A DNA stretch of 64,000 bases from Pseudomonas fluorescens HK44 (GCF_000217955.3 NZ_AFOY02000009.1:1-64000); one strand, 5' to 3'; shown: positions 27,329 through 36,728, counted from the stretch's first letter. Program-made: numbers and translations. The notes: a model not told the origin generated them from the letters alone.

Positions 27329-29722
27329 TCAGGCTTTAATGACCATTGGCCGAATGCCCACCTGCATGGCCTGCCCCTGCCCTGCGCCCTTGCTGTCGCG
27401 ACCTTTTTTCCCACCTGCATCGTCATGACTGGCACTCTCGGCTTTATCCGCCGCAGCCTTGGCCTTCCCGGCTTCTTTACCGAGCTGATCGACGGCCTGC
27501 AAGTTGGCCTTGCGCACGCTCTCGACAAAGCCCTGGAACGGTAGATCGGTAATCCCGACCAGACCGAAATGGCCGTTTTCACCGTCCAGCAGACGACCGC
27601 TCACCGGTTGATCGAGGTACTGGAACCAATGCACGCCGACAATCGACGGTTCACTCACCGCTTGCTTGACGAAATTGGCGTAGGCCGGCCCACGGTCTTC
27701 TTCCTTCGCCAGCTCCGTCACACCGCCCCAGAACGGACCGCGATCACGCGAACCGAAGTTGAACTCGGTGATCAGCACCGGTTTGTCCAGCGCCTGCAGC
27801 TTGGCGAAGTCATAACCGTCCTGAGGTTTGAGCGTGTACATGTTGAAGCTCAGGACGTCGCAGTACTGCGCGCAAGACTCGACTGCCTCAGGTGTGCTGG
27901 TGGCAAACCGACCACCGAGCAGCAGGTGGTTGGGGGCGTGCCATTTCAACGAATCGGCAATGGTCTTGAAGTAAGTGTCGGCGAAAACTTTCTGGAAATA
28001 TTTGAAGTCGGCTTCGATTTCCGGGTGCTCCGCACTTGGCAGCGGCGGCACGAAACCCGGGTCTTCCATCAATTCCCAGGCCGGCAAGTCAATGCCCCAG
28101 GCTTTCGACAGGCCCGCCTGGTTACGGTATTTGTCCCGCAGTTGCTTGAGGAACGCCCGTTTGGCAGGTACGTCGGTGGTCATTTTCAAGGTGCCGTATG
28201 CCAAGGCATAGCGGGCCTTAGGGTCATCGCCGGGGCCGGCCCAGGCCAGTTCGTTATCGGCGAAGTAACCGATCAGCCATGGGTCGTCACGGTGATCGCG
28301 TGCAGCAATGGCCACGGCACGCTCGGTGGCCATGGCGAAACGCGGGTCGAACGGATCGGGCATGCCGCCCCACCAGTCGGTGCCGGTGCTGATGCTGGCG
28401 TAATCGCCGACGATGGACAGCGGCAAGGTGTACGGCACACGGTCATTCAAGCCCAGCGCCGGGGCGCTCCAGTCGCCGATGGTGTTGAAACCCCAGGCTT
28501 GCAGGCGGTCGAGTGTATGGCCGGTCCAGCGTTTTTCGTCGAACGTGTGGGAGGCGCACGGGGTTGTGGCGGTTTCAGCCTTGGCTTCATCAGCCTGGGT
28601 TTCAGTCACAACCGCACATGGTTGACCATAAGTGCGCTGCAGGTTGGCACCGTAGAAGTCATACCAGCGACCGGCATTGAACCCGCGCCCCTGATCGGCA
28701 CCATTGCCATTGCGGTTGTCGCCTTCACCGTAATGGCCGGCCAATGGCTCGTCGTTAGCGGGCAACGACTCGAACATGGCTTCGCGCCCGGCGACGTAAG
28801 TCTGGCTGGTATCGGCGGTGACCGTATTGACCCCCAGGGAATAGAACGGGTGACCTTCCGGGGTCACCAGATACCAGCGACCGTCACGCTTTTCAGTGCG
28901 AAAGAAGCCACTGGCCTTGAAGGCCGGGCCTTTGCTCCAGCCACCGAACCTGTCCAAAGACGAACGCTGGCGCTCGGCCAGCCAGGTTTTCAGTTGCTGT
29001 TGTTCCTTATTGGCCGCGGCTTTGAGCTGCTCGTCGCTGGCGACTTTTTCCGGCCATTTCGCTCGCGTGGACTGACCATAAGCGTCCACTAACGAACCGT
29101 AGGCGGCCTTGACCACCGCGTCGCCGTCCTGCACGCCAAAGCGCTCAAGCATGATGCTCTGGGCGACTTTTGGCTGATCCATCGACAGTGTCACCGACAC
29201 TACCTGGCTGCGATCCAGTTCACCCGTGCTGCTGGCCAGCAATACACGCTGGCCTTCGACAGTGATCGGCATCGGTGGCCCGGCTTTCAGGCCCTGGCTC
29301 AGCGGCGAGCTCGGTGTCAGCGGAACCAGCAAGGTTTGCGCAGGCCCGGCCGGCAAATCGATGCGGCTGACCAGGGTCTTGCCGTCGTTACTCTGGATTT
29401 TCACGTAGAGCGTCACAGGCCAGTTCATCGCACTCTGGATACGCAGGCTCATGACGCCAGACTGCGACCAGTCCCAGGCGCCGCTTTGCGGGGTCAGGCG
29501 CAGGTTCGGTTGTGCCGCAGGGTTGAAGGTCACCCGGCGCAGAACTTCACCTTCGGCCGTTTGCTCCGCGTTGGACTGCGGCAGGCTGGCGTCCTGGGTC
29601 GCCACCTGGACCACATCGGCGGGCCGGACAAAGTTGAACAGCGTCTGTTGTCCGGCCGGAGCCGCCAACAGTGGCGCAGCGAACATCAAGGCAAAAACAG
29701 CGGGTAACGAACGGCGAATCAT
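27329..29722 (-). CDS. exported GH50/agarase-like glycoside hydrolase
   Basis: 797-residue protein with a signal peptide (SLPAVFALMFAAPLLA, cut near residue 20). A beta-sandwich-like N-terminal part is followed by a TIM-barrel region. Candidate catalytic glutamates lie in GYFADNELAW (about 490) and PVLITEFNFGSRDRG (about 653), the layout of GH-A clan enzymes, closest to GH50 beta-agarases. The substrate is unknown, since agar is unlikely here. The last 45 residues are low-complexity Lys/Ala/Gly/Asp, an unusual tail. I start at 29722; an open frame extends further upstream without a signal. Confidence 0.7.
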   Translation of the reverse strand: MIRRSLPAVFALMFAAPLLAAPAGQQTLFNFVRPADVVQVATQDASLPQSNAEQTAEGEVLRRVTFNPAAQPNLRLTPQSGAWDWSQSGVMSLRIQSAMNWPVTLYVKIQSNDGKTLVSRIDLPAGPAQTLLVPLTPSSPLSQGLKAGPPMPITVEGQRVLLASSTGELDRSQVVSVTLSMDQPKVAQSIMLERFGVQDGDAVVKAAYGSLVDAYGQSTRAKWPEKVASDEQLKAAANKEQQQLKTWLAERQRSSLDRFGGWSKGPAFKASGFFRTEKRDGRWYLVTPEGHPFYSLGVNTVTADTSQTYVAGREAMFESLPANDEPLAGHYGEGDNRNGNGADQGRGFNAGRWYDFYGANLQRTYGQPCAVVTETQADEAKAETATTPCASHTFDEKRWTGHTLDRLQAWGFNTIGDWSAPALGLNDRVPYTLPLSIVGDYASISTGTDWWGGMPDPFDPRFAMATERAVAIAARDHRDDPWLIGYFADNELAWAGPGDDPKARYALAYGTLKMTTDVPAKRAFLKQLRDKYRNQAGLSKAWGIDLPAWELMEDPGFVPPLPSAEHPEIEADFKYFQKVFADTYFKTIADSLKWHAPNHLLLGGRFATSTPEAVESCAQYCDVLSFNMYTLKPQDGYDFAKLQALDKPVLITEFNFGSRDRGPFWGGVTELAKEEDRGPAYANFVKQAVSEPSIVGVHWFQYLDQPVSGRLLDGENGHFGLVGITDLPFQGFVESVRKANLQAVDQLGKEAGKAKAAADKAESASHDDAGGKKGRDSKGAGQGQAMQVGIRPMVIKA

Positions 29723-29817
29723 ATGAACCAGGTTCTCCCTAACGACCAGTGAACGGCCTGTGTGGAATCGGTAACGGGGGGATAGACAACGAAGTGGGCG
29801 ATTTCGCCCACCGTGTC

Positions 29818-31962
29818 TCAAGATATTTCGCGACGAAACGGCGGCAGCGCGTTGAGGATAGCTTTGCCGTAGCGTTGCGTGACCAGACGCCGGTCAAGCA
29901 AGGTGATGGTGCCGCGATCTTCTTCGGTGCGCAGCAGGCGCCCGCAAGCCTGAACCAGCTTGAGCGAGGCGTCGGGCACCGAGATTTCCATGAACGGATT
30001 ACCGCCCCGGGCTTCGATCCATTCGGCCAGCGCGGCTTCGACCGGATCGTCCGGGACCGAGAACGGGATCTTGGCGATCACCACGTGCTCGCAGTAAGCA
30101 CCCGGCAAGTCGACGCCCTCGGCGAAACTCGCCAGGCCGAACAGCACACTGGAGTCACCGCCATCGACCCGCGCCTTGTGCTTGTTCAGGGTTTCCTGCT
30201 TCGACAGGTTGCCTTGAATGAACACTTGCTTGCGCCAGTCGCGGTCCAGGCCGTCGAACACGTCCTGCATCTGTTTGCGTGAAGAGAACAGCACCAGTGT
30301 GCCGCGCGAGCCTTCGACCAGTTCCGGCAGGTCACGAATGATCGCCGCGGTGTGCGCGGCCGCGTCCCGTGGGTCGGCGCGCAGGTCCGGCACCCGCAGC
30401 ACGCCGGCATCGGCATGATGGAACGGGCTCGGCACCACCGCCGTCACGGCCTTTTTCGGCAGGCCGGCGCGCATGCGGAAACGGTCGAAGGTGCCCAGCG
30501 CGGTCAAGGTGGCCGAGGTCACCAGTGCACCGTAAGCCACATTCCACAGGTTGCGTCGGAGCATTTCCGCCGCCAGGATCGGGCTGGCGTTGACCTCGAT
30601 ATCGAACAGCGAACCGCTTTCGGCCAGGGTCAGCCAGCGGGCCATCGGCGGATTGTCTTCCGGGTCTTCGGCGGTGAATGCGGTCCACAGCTCCCAGTTG
30701 CCCTGGGAACGGGACAGCAGGCTGCCAAACAGCGGATACCACTCTTCCGCCTGATTGCTGGCGATACCGATGTTGACCTCGCCATCCATGCCTTCCTTGA
30801 GCAGCTCGGTAAGCCGGGTAAAGACATCGGTCAGGCGGGCAAAGCCTTTCTTCAGCTCGACGCCCATCTCGCGCATATGCTCGGGAATCACCCCGCCGAC
30901 GAAACGATGACGTGGCCGTTCGCGGCCCTCGACGTCTTCGCCGGGCTTGAATTCGGCAACCTGTTCGCAGGCGGTGAACATGAACTGCTGCTGGGTCTTG
31001 ATCTCACGCGCCAGCTCCGGCACTTGTTCGATCAGTTTGCCCAGATCGCCCGGCAGCGGGTGCTGGGCCAGCAACTTGGTGAGGTTCTTGGCGGTCGTTT
31101 CCAGCCAGTCGGCGGTGGAACGCAAACGCGTGTAATGGGCGAAGTGGCCGATCGCCTTGTCCGGCAGGTGATGGCCTTCGTCGAACACGTAGATGGTGTC
31201 GCGCGGGTCGGGCAGGACGGCACCGCCGCCCAACGCCAGGTCGGCGAGGACCATGTCGTGGTTGGTGACGATCACGTCAACCTTGCCCATGCCTTCGCGG
31301 GCCTTGTAGAAGGCGCACTGACCGAAGTTGGGGCAATGACGGTTGGTGCACTGGCTATGATCGGTGGTCAGGCGCGCCCAGTCCGCATCTTCAAGGGCGG
31401 TGGACCAACTGTCGCGGTCACCGTCCCATTTATTGCCGGCAAGCTTTTCGATCATGCTGGTAAACAGCTTCTGACTGGCTTCATCGACCTCGATCTTGAA
31501 GCCTTCTTCTTCGAATAGCTGCGCGGTAGCGGTTTGCGCGTGGCCTTCCTGCAACAACATGTCAAGCTTGGACAGGCACATGTAGCGGCCACGACCCTTG
31601 GCCAGCGCAAAGCTGAAGTTCAGCCCGCTGTTGCGCATCAGGTCCGGCAGGTCCTTGTAGACGATCTGTTCCTGCAGGGCGACGGTCGCGGTAGCGATCA
31701 CCAGGCGTTTGCCGGCGGCCTTGGCAGTCGGAATCGCCGCCAGGCTGTAGGCCACGGTTTTCCCGGTACCGGTGCCGGCTTCCACCGCGACAATCGCGGG
31801 GTCGCCACTGCGCCGGCCTTCGTCGTCGGTGTCGATGTCACCGAGGACCTTGGCAATTTCGGCGATCATCAGGCGCTGGCCGTAACGCGGCTTGAGGCTC
31901 TTGGCTTCGAGAAAACGCGAGTAGGCGCCCTGGATCGTGGTTTTGAGTTCAGTGCTGATCAT
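29818..31962 (-). CDS. dinG: ATP-dependent DNA helicase DinG
   Basis: 714-residue iron-sulfur superfamily 2 helicase (5'-3'), used in R-loop and replication-fork repair. Walker A is VEAGTGTGKTVAYSL. The cluster cysteines are in RYMCLSK and SQCTNRHCPNFGQC, and the Walker B box is VFDEGHHLPD. The C-terminal helicase motif VLFGLASFAEGVDLPG is present. Length is normal for Pseudomonas DinG. Confidence 0.96.
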   Translation of the reverse strand: MISTELKTTIQGAYSRFLEAKSLKPRYGQRLMIAEIAKVLGDIDTDDEGRRSGDPAIVAVEAGTGTGKTVAYSLAAIPTAKAAGKRLVIATATVALQEQIVYKDLPDLMRNSGLNFSFALAKGRGRYMCLSKLDMLLQEGHAQTATAQLFEEEGFKIEVDEASQKLFTSMIEKLAGNKWDGDRDSWSTALEDADWARLTTDHSQCTNRHCPNFGQCAFYKAREGMGKVDVIVTNHDMVLADLALGGGAVLPDPRDTIYVFDEGHHLPDKAIGHFAHYTRLRSTADWLETTAKNLTKLLAQHPLPGDLGKLIEQVPELAREIKTQQQFMFTACEQVAEFKPGEDVEGRERPRHRFVGGVIPEHMREMGVELKKGFARLTDVFTRLTELLKEGMDGEVNIGIASNQAEEWYPLFGSLLSRSQGNWELWTAFTAEDPEDNPPMARWLTLAESGSLFDIEVNASPILAAEMLRRNLWNVAYGALVTSATLTALGTFDRFRMRAGLPKKAVTAVVPSPFHHADAGVLRVPDLRADPRDAAAHTAAIIRDLPELVEGSRGTLVLFSSRKQMQDVFDGLDRDWRKQVFIQGNLSKQETLNKHKARVDGGDSSVLFGLASFAEGVDLPGAYCEHVVIAKIPFSVPDDPVEAALAEWIEARGGNPFMEISVPDASLKLVQACGRLLRTEEDRGTITLLDRRLVTQRYGKAILNALPPFRREIS

Positions 31963-32061
31963 GGATTGTCGGGCGCAAAAAACGCTGGATAAATTTTCAG
32001 TGGTTCGGTTCGGCGGCTATCATACCCCGCTAATTAATCCCGCGCAGAACGGAGTACCCCA

Positions 32062-32526
32062 ATGACACCTTTCGCCCTCATTTATACCCTGCATGTACTG
32101 GCGGCCCTGATCTGGGTCGGCGGCATGTTTTTCGCCTGGATGGTCCTGCGCCCCGCCGCCATGAAGGCACTTGAAGGGCCTGCGCGATTGAAGCTGTGGG
32201 TAGAAGTGTTTCAACGTTTTTTTGTCTGGGTCTGGGTCGCCGTGGTGATCTTGCCGATCAGTGGTGTCGGGCTGATTCATCTGCGCTTCAGCGGTTTTGA
32301 AACCGCGCCGCGTTACGTGCAGATCATGATGGGGCTGTACCTGGTGATGACTGCGCTGTTTATCCGCATTCAGGCGCTGAATCTGCCGGAGTTGCGTAAA
32401 GCTGTGCTGGCCGAGGATTGGCCGACAGGTGCCGCGACTTTGGGCAAGATTCGGCGCTTGGTAGGAATCAATCTATCGCTGGGGTTGTTGCTGGTGGCGG
32501 TGGCCTCGGCCCGACCGATGTTCTAG
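32062..32526 (+). CDS. CopD-like four-helix membrane protein
   Basis: 154-residue inner-membrane protein with four hydrophobic segments. It opens LIYTLHVLAALIWVGGMFFAW, with a His in helix 1, and has PISGVGLIHLRF in the second. It resembles the CopD family, whose histidines may bind heme or copper. No copper gene is adjacent. Divergent from dinG. Confidence 0.72.
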   Translation: MTPFALIYTLHVLAALIWVGGMFFAWMVLRPAAMKALEGPARLKLWVEVFQRFFVWVWVAVVILPISGVGLIHLRFSGFETAPRYVQIMMGLYLVMTALFIRIQALNLPELRKAVLAEDWPTGAATLGKIRRLVGINLSLGLLLVAVASARPMF

Positions 32527-32550
32527 AGCCAAAGCAGCCCTGGAGGGCCT

Positions 32551-32700
32551 TTGTGGTGAGGGGGGGCTTGCCCCCGTCGGCCGGTCCGCGCTCGGGCGAA
32601 GCAGTCGTAAACCAGTCACCGCATGCATTCTGAAGGAACGGGGGCGCTGGTTCTGGGGCCGCTTTGCGGCCCAGCGGGGGCAAGCCCCCTCGCCACAGGG
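32551..32700. repeat. REP-like inverted repeats
   Basis: Outer arms TGGTGAGGGGGGCTTGCCCC and its complement (ending GGGGCAAGCCCCCTCGCCA) surround about 100 bases with further short inverted repeats. It separates two convergent genes. Confidence 0.8.
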
Positions 32701-32714
32701 GGACTCGCCAATCC

Positions 32715-33473
32715 TTACAACCGCTGTACCGTCACGGCACCTGCCGCCCCGGCAGGACCTGGCTGACCTTGCGCACCTGCGCGACCGCTTTTACCGCCGT
32801 CGGCACGGTAGACGAAACACCCCTTGGCCTTTCCGCCTGCGCCTGGCTTGCCACCGGCCCCGGCCACGCCACCGGCACCGCCGTCGACCAGCACCTTGAT
32901 CTGCCGGGCCGGGTAATCGCGCGGCAATTCAACACGCACCTGCGCGCCCGGTGCGCCGGCATGACCATCGCCACCCTTATCGCCATCCGCCCCATGCCCG
33001 GCCTGGCCCCACGTGCAGCCCGGCTCCTGGCCGTTACCGCCATCGAGCCCCACGTACCCTGGCGCACCGGCACCGCCACGGGCATCCACCGACAACTCGG
33101 GAGCGTTCAGCGAGACAATCCGCAGATTCAGGTTGCGCCCGGCGCGGGCGGCCTTGAAGTAAGTGCCCGGCGCACCTCGCGAAGTGATCTGACTGCCACT
33201 GGCAAGCTGCGCACGACTGATATTCAGTTGCAGAGCCTGTTCGCTGGGAACAATGGCGATCCGTGCCTCACGCCCCAGACGCAACTCGCCAACGCTCAGC
33301 TCGGTCACATTCGAGGGGATCAGCAGCGTGCCATTATCGGCAACTTCCAGGCGTTCCAGCTGCAAGGTGCTGGCAGTATTGGGTAAACGCAGCAGCGAGT
33401 TGGTCTCGACCGTGACCACTTGAGCCATCGCCATTGGGCTGATCAGGGCGGCGAGCAAGCAGAGCTTACGCAT
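32715..33473 (-). CDS. exported collagen-like glycine-rich protein
   Basis: 252-residue secreted or surface protein with signal peptide MRKLCLLAALISPMAMA. The first half is beta-rich (SLLRLPNTASTLQLERLEVA) and the second is a run of glycine triplets such as GAGAPGYVG, GGNGQEPG, GADGDKGGDGHAG and AGAQGQPGPAGAAGA, close to collagen-like Gly-X-Y. Two cysteines interrupt it. No LPXTG or autotransporter domain. It starts inside the last codons of the upstream DUF1145 gene (8-base overlap), so the two are co-translated. Confidence 0.72.
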   Translation of the reverse strand: MRKLCLLAALISPMAMAQVVTVETNSLLRLPNTASTLQLERLEVADNGTLLIPSNVTELSVGELRLGREARIAIVPSEQALQLNISRAQLASGSQITSRGAPGTYFKAARAGRNLNLRIVSLNAPELSVDARGGAGAPGYVGLDGGNGQEPGCTWGQAGHGADGDKGGDGHAGAPGAQVRVELPRDYPARQIKVLVDGGAGGVAGAGGKPGAGGKAKGCFVYRADGGKSGRAGAQGQPGPAGAAGAVTVQRL

Positions 33474-33744
33474 GACGAACCTCCCCGGCGGCAGGGATTG
33501 CAAGGGTTTGCACATGGAAAATACCGACAACCAGGATCTGCAAGCGATCACGCCACGGATGAGCCCGCTCTTTAAGGTTGCGGTTATAGAGCACCAGTTC
33601 CACGACGTGGGTCATCAGCAACAGACTGCCGATCAGATTGATCATCAGATGAAACGGACTGATCAACGGGCTGATCAGATTGACCAGCACCACCAGCCAG
33701 AACAACAGGGTCAACCCCTTCCCCAATCCCCAAAGCACCTTCAT
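33466..33744 (-). CDS. DUF1145 family small membrane protein
   Basis: 92-residue protein with two or three hydrophobic segments (LTLLFWLVVLVNLISPLISP and MINLIGSLLLMTHVVELVL) and a basic C-terminus. Recognisable as DUF1145 (YhhL-like), of unknown function. It overlaps and is probably translationally coupled to the collagen-like gene. Confidence 0.78.
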   Translation of the reverse strand: MKVLWGLGKGLTLLFWLVVLVNLISPLISPFHLMINLIGSLLLMTHVVELVLYNRNLKERAHPWRDRLQILVVGIFHVQTLAIPAAGEVRHA

Positions 33745-33996
33745 ACACGCCCCCGCAGATCATTATTCTTTGCGCGCACAGTACCGACTTCCATAAGGGA
33801 TAAGCCAGAGGCCAACGAAAATTCTGCTGAACGGGCGGTTTAGAGCGTCGCAACTATCAATCAGCAGCCAATCACCTGTTCGATCCGACGGCTTTTTCGC
33901 CCCTGTTTACCGCAGATCCCGCCATTGCCTGTAAACCGGCTCTAGGCCCTGACGCCGGGGCAGGCTAGTCTTCGCACATCTGATTGAGGATCTTCG

Positions 33997-34494
33997 ATGA
34001 CCGCAGGTATTTCTTCGCGCACGCCCCAGCAAGCACTCGCTGCCTTGCTCGACCGTTATGCACCACAACGACTGTTGCTGATCGGCGCCAGCGACTTCCC
34101 CGCGCTTGAGGCTTTCAAGCTCGCACACCCGGATGCCTGCGTCGCGCAAGTCGCGCCCGGCCCCCTGCCACCTGAGCTTGCCGCACAACGCTTCGACCTG
34201 GCGCTGGCACTCGACTGCCTTGAGCATCTGCCCAAACGCGATGGCCTGAACCTGCTCGGCGGGATTCGCAATCTCAACGCCAGCCGCATCGCGGTGCTGG
34301 CGGACCTGAAAGCCTGCGGCTGGCAAGCAACCGACTTCTTTTCCCTGGCACTGCAAGCCAGCGAACGCTTCCAGCGTGACGAACAGGTCCTGACACTGTT
34401 TACCTACGATCTGCTTGACTACAAACAAGTGCCTGACTGGCTCAATTCACGGTTCTGGGCCAATCCGGAAAACTTCGGAAAATACTGGTGGTAA
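33997..34494 (+). CDS. DUF6231 family protein, degenerate methyltransferase-like
   Basis: 165-residue soluble protein ([21 protein letters not shown]... [22 protein letters not shown]) with the look of a class I methyltransferase Rossmann core. The glycine-rich SAM loop is reduced, so it may not bind SAM. Assigned to DUF6231 from memory of Pseudomonas annotation. It ends FGKYWW, four bases before the YchJ-like gene; the two are probably one operon. Confidence 0.65.
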   Translation: MTAGISSRTPQQALAALLDRYAPQRLLLIGASDFPALEAFKLAHPDACVAQVAPGPLPPELAAQRFDLALALDCLEHLPKRDGLNLLGGIRNLNASRIAVLADLKACGWQATDFFSLALQASERFQRDEQVLTLFTYDLLDYKQVPDWLNSRFWANPENFGKYWW

Positions 34495-34498
34495 CACA

Positions 34499-34975
34499 AT
34501 GAGTACGTCCATTTGCCCGTGCGGCAGTGGCACCCTGCTGGATGCCTGCTGCGGCCACTACCACGCCGGCCATCCTGCGCCGTGCGCCGAGGCCTTGATG
34601 CGTTCGCGCTACAGCGCCTATGTGCTGGGCCTGATCGACTATCTGGTGGCCACCACCCTGCCCGCCCAGCAGGCTGGCCTGGATCGTCAGTCGATCAGTG
34701 ATTGGAGCGCGCAAAGCACCTGGCTTGGCCTTGAGGTGGAAAGCTCCGAGGTCTTCGGCGGACAGCCCGAACATGCATTCGTCACCTTCACCGCTCGCTG
34801 GCACGACAGCACCGGCGAACACAGCCACCGCGAACGTTCATCCTTCGTGCAAAACGCCGGGCGCTGGTACTTCATTGACCCGACCGTGCAGCTCAAGGCC
34901 GGGCGCAATGATGCATGCCCCTGCGCCAGCGGGCAGAAATTCAAGAAGTGTTGTGCGAGTTATTTCACCGTTTGA
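34499..34975 (+). CDS. YchJ/UPF0225 family SEC-C protein
   Basis: 158-residue protein with a zinc-binding SEC-C-like motif at each end: [17 protein letters not shown] at the N-terminus and [13 protein letters not shown] at the C-terminus. Between them is an NTF2-like fold ([16 protein letters not shown], then [13 protein letters not shown]). This is the standard YchJ layout. The cellular role is unknown. In an operon-like row with the DUF6231, LEA-type and short SEC-C genes. Confidence 0.88.
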   Translation: MSTSICPCGSGTLLDACCGHYHAGHPAPCAEALMRSRYSAYVLGLIDYLVATTLPAQQAGLDRQSISDWSAQSTWLGLEVESSEVFGGQPEHAFVTFTARWHDSTGEHSHRERSSFVQNAGRWYFIDPTVQLKAGRNDACPCASGQKFKKCCASYFTV

Positions 34976-35020
34976 GGCGATCTTTTGGGGCTAGACTGGG
35001 GTTCAAGGAGAAATACCACC

Positions 35021-35506
35021 ATGACCCATCAGCAACGCGCCTTACCAATTGTCACCCTGTTCATGTTCCTGAGCCTCGGTGGCTGCGCGTCCTGGTTCGC
35101 TGATGACAGCCTCGACCCGCAAGTCCATCTGCTCAAAGTCGAAGTGGTGCGCGCCAAACTTCTTGAGCAGAAATTCATGCTCTACTTTCGCGTCGACAAC
35201 CCCAACGACTCCAGTCTTACGGTTCGCGGCCTGGAGTACCGGATTCATTTAAGCGAGTTCCTGCTGGCCGAAGGCGAGGCCAGCGAATGGTTCACCGTCG
35301 ACCCGAAAAGCAGCAGCTATTTCCAGGTGCCGATCCGCACCAACCTCTGGCAACACCTGCGTGAGGTGGTAAAAATGCTGAAGAAACGCGACCAGCCGAT
35401 CCCCTATCGCCTGGAAGGAACGCTTCAAACCGGAATATTCATCGGCAATGACGTGCACCTGGCCAATAATGGCGAGATAATTCCCGGCGATTTTATTCCG
35501 GAGTAA
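35021..35506 (+). CDS. LEA type 2 family lipoprotein
   Basis: 161-residue lipoprotein with lipobox SLGGC near residue 22. A single immunoglobulin-like LEA-2 (water stress and hypersensitive response) domain follows: [21 protein letters not shown] and [12 protein letters not shown]. Likely periplasmic or outer-membrane. Six bases before the next gene. Confidence 0.8.
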   Translation: MTHQQRALPIVTLFMFLSLGGCASWFADDSLDPQVHLLKVEVVRAKLLEQKFMLYFRVDNPNDSSLTVRGLEYRIHLSEFLLAEGEASEWFTVDPKSSSYFQVPIRTNLWQHLREVVKMLKKRDQPIPYRLEGTLQTGIFIGNDVHLANNGEIIPGDFIPE

Positions 35507-35511
35507 CCTCG

Positions 35512-35721
35512 ATGACCCAGCAACCCCATGTCCATGGCCCTGACTGCAACCACGATCATGACCATCACGACCATCATGATCACGACCATGGCCATGTTCA
35601 CGGCCCGAACTGCGGCCACGCTCACCAGGAGCCGGTGCGCAACGCGTTGAAAGACGTTGGCCGCAACGACCCTTGCCCATGCGGCAACGGCAAGAAGTTC
35701 AAGAAGTGCCACGGCGCTTGA
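35512..35721 (+). CDS. small His-rich SEC-C protein
   Basis: 69 residues. The N-terminal half is a histidine/aspartate tract ([19 protein letters not shown]) with a few Cys, likely to bind nickel, zinc or copper. The C-terminal half is a SEC-C zinc motif, [17 protein letters not shown], identical in pattern to the end of SecA. It may be a metal store or chaperone linked to secretion. Same strand and tight spacing as the genes before it. Confidence 0.8.
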   Translation: MTQQPHVHGPDCNHDHDHHDHHDHDHGHVHGPNCGHAHQEPVRNALKDVGRNDPCPCGNGKKFKKCHGA

Positions 35722-35746
35722 TTCTCTAGCCGCACGCATCTCCCCC

Positions 35747-35840
35747 CCTGTAGGAGCAAGGCTTGCCCGCGATGAACGATGACGCGCAATGCCTCAGATA
35801 CCGAGGTGCCCCTATCGCGGGCAAGCCACGCTCCCACAGG
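35747..35840. repeat. REP pair (inverted)
   Basis: CCTGTAGGAGCAAGGCTTGC and the inverted core GCGGGCAAGCCACGCTCCCA flank a short spacer, between convergent genes. Same family as the copy at 20563. Confidence 0.88.
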
Positions 35841-35842
35841 TT

Positions 35843-36400
35843 TTAATCAGCCATCAAAATATCTGTGGTGCAGATCACCGTCGCATACTCCCCGTGCAGA
35901 TTGCCCAGCGACATGGCATGCACCTCCTGCGCCGAATGCTTGTTGCCGAAGTAGTCGACCTTGTCGAAGGTGTAGCAGGCGTCTTCCACGACCCAGGTTT
36001 CAAACCCCAGATTGCCCGCCGTACGCGCCGTGGACTCGACCGAGTTATGAGTCGCCACGCCGACAATGATCAGTTGCTCGATCCCTGCCTCACGCAAACT
36101 CACCGCAAGCGTCGTCCCGCTGAACGCATCGGGGACCTGTTTCTGGATCACACGCTCGCCCGATAGCGGCTCGAACCGCTCCTGAAACTCGACACCCGAC
36201 TGCTGCGGCCAGAACACTGATTCCGGCGAGCGGGACAAGTGCTGCACATGAATCACCGGTCGCGCCATGCGCCGCCATTCACTCAGCAACTGTGCCATGT
36301 GCTGCTCGGCGTGGGGGTTATTGCGTGGTCCAAGCCTGGGGTGATGAATGCCTTTTTGCTGATCGATCAGAATAAGCACTGCGTTTGCCTGAAGTTCCAT
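35843..36400 (-). CDS. isochorismatase-like hydrolase with Ser in place of the catalytic Cys
   Basis: 185-residue cysteine-hydrolase-fold protein. The catalytic Asp is in VLILIDQQKG (residue 13), and a Lys follows near residue 88. The nucleophile segment reads GVATHNSVESTAR, with Ser where amidohydrolases of this family have Cys (about residue 118). It might act like isochorismatases, which do not need Cys, or be altered in function. I start at 36400, where AGAGAG precedes the ATG; upstream reading frame runs into a REP element. Confidence 0.83.
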   Translation of the reverse strand: MELQANAVLILIDQQKGIHHPRLGPRNNPHAEQHMAQLLSEWRRMARPVIHVQHLSRSPESVFWPQQSGVEFQERFEPLSGERVIQKQVPDAFSGTTLAVSLREAGIEQLIIVGVATHNSVESTARTAGNLGFETWVVEDACYTFDKVDYFGNKHSAQEVHAMSLGNLHGEYATVICTTDILMAD

Positions 36401-36505
36401 GGCGAGTTCTCTCTTGCACGGCTCATTGAATTTTCCACACTTGAGCATTACCTCTTCCTCCAGGCAAGTCATCGTGAACGCCAATCCCCTGAAAACAGCG
36501 CAGTC

Positions 36506-36602
36506 CCCTGTGGCGAGGGAGCTTGCTCCCGCTGGGGCGCGAAGCGGCCCTGAAAATGGGACTGCTACGCAGTCCAGCGGGGGCAAGCCCCTTCGCCACA
36601 GG
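36506..36602. repeat. REP-like inverted repeat
   Basis: CCTGTGGCGAGGGAGCTTGC and the inverted GGGGCAAGCCCCTTCGCCAC arms enclose GCAGTCC/GGACTGC hairpin arms. It lies in the 328-base space between two divergent genes; the rest of that space shows no gene. Confidence 0.8.
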
Positions 36603-36728
36603 TACAGCGTCAAATTCTTTGATTTATCGGACAAACCTTGAAATAAGATCGGCACCCGCTTGCGCGGCCTTCTCCTGCTCACTAACGTAGCGCCTTTATT
36701 GCGCCTCTACTCCCGCAGGAGCTTTGCC

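Noticed and set aside
35520-35600. Repeated CAT/CAC/GAC units suspected as a CRISPR-like or tandem repeat
   Set aside because: They encode the His/Asp tract of the small SEC-C protein; spacing is codon-based with no spacers. No CRISPR array was seen anywhere in the window.
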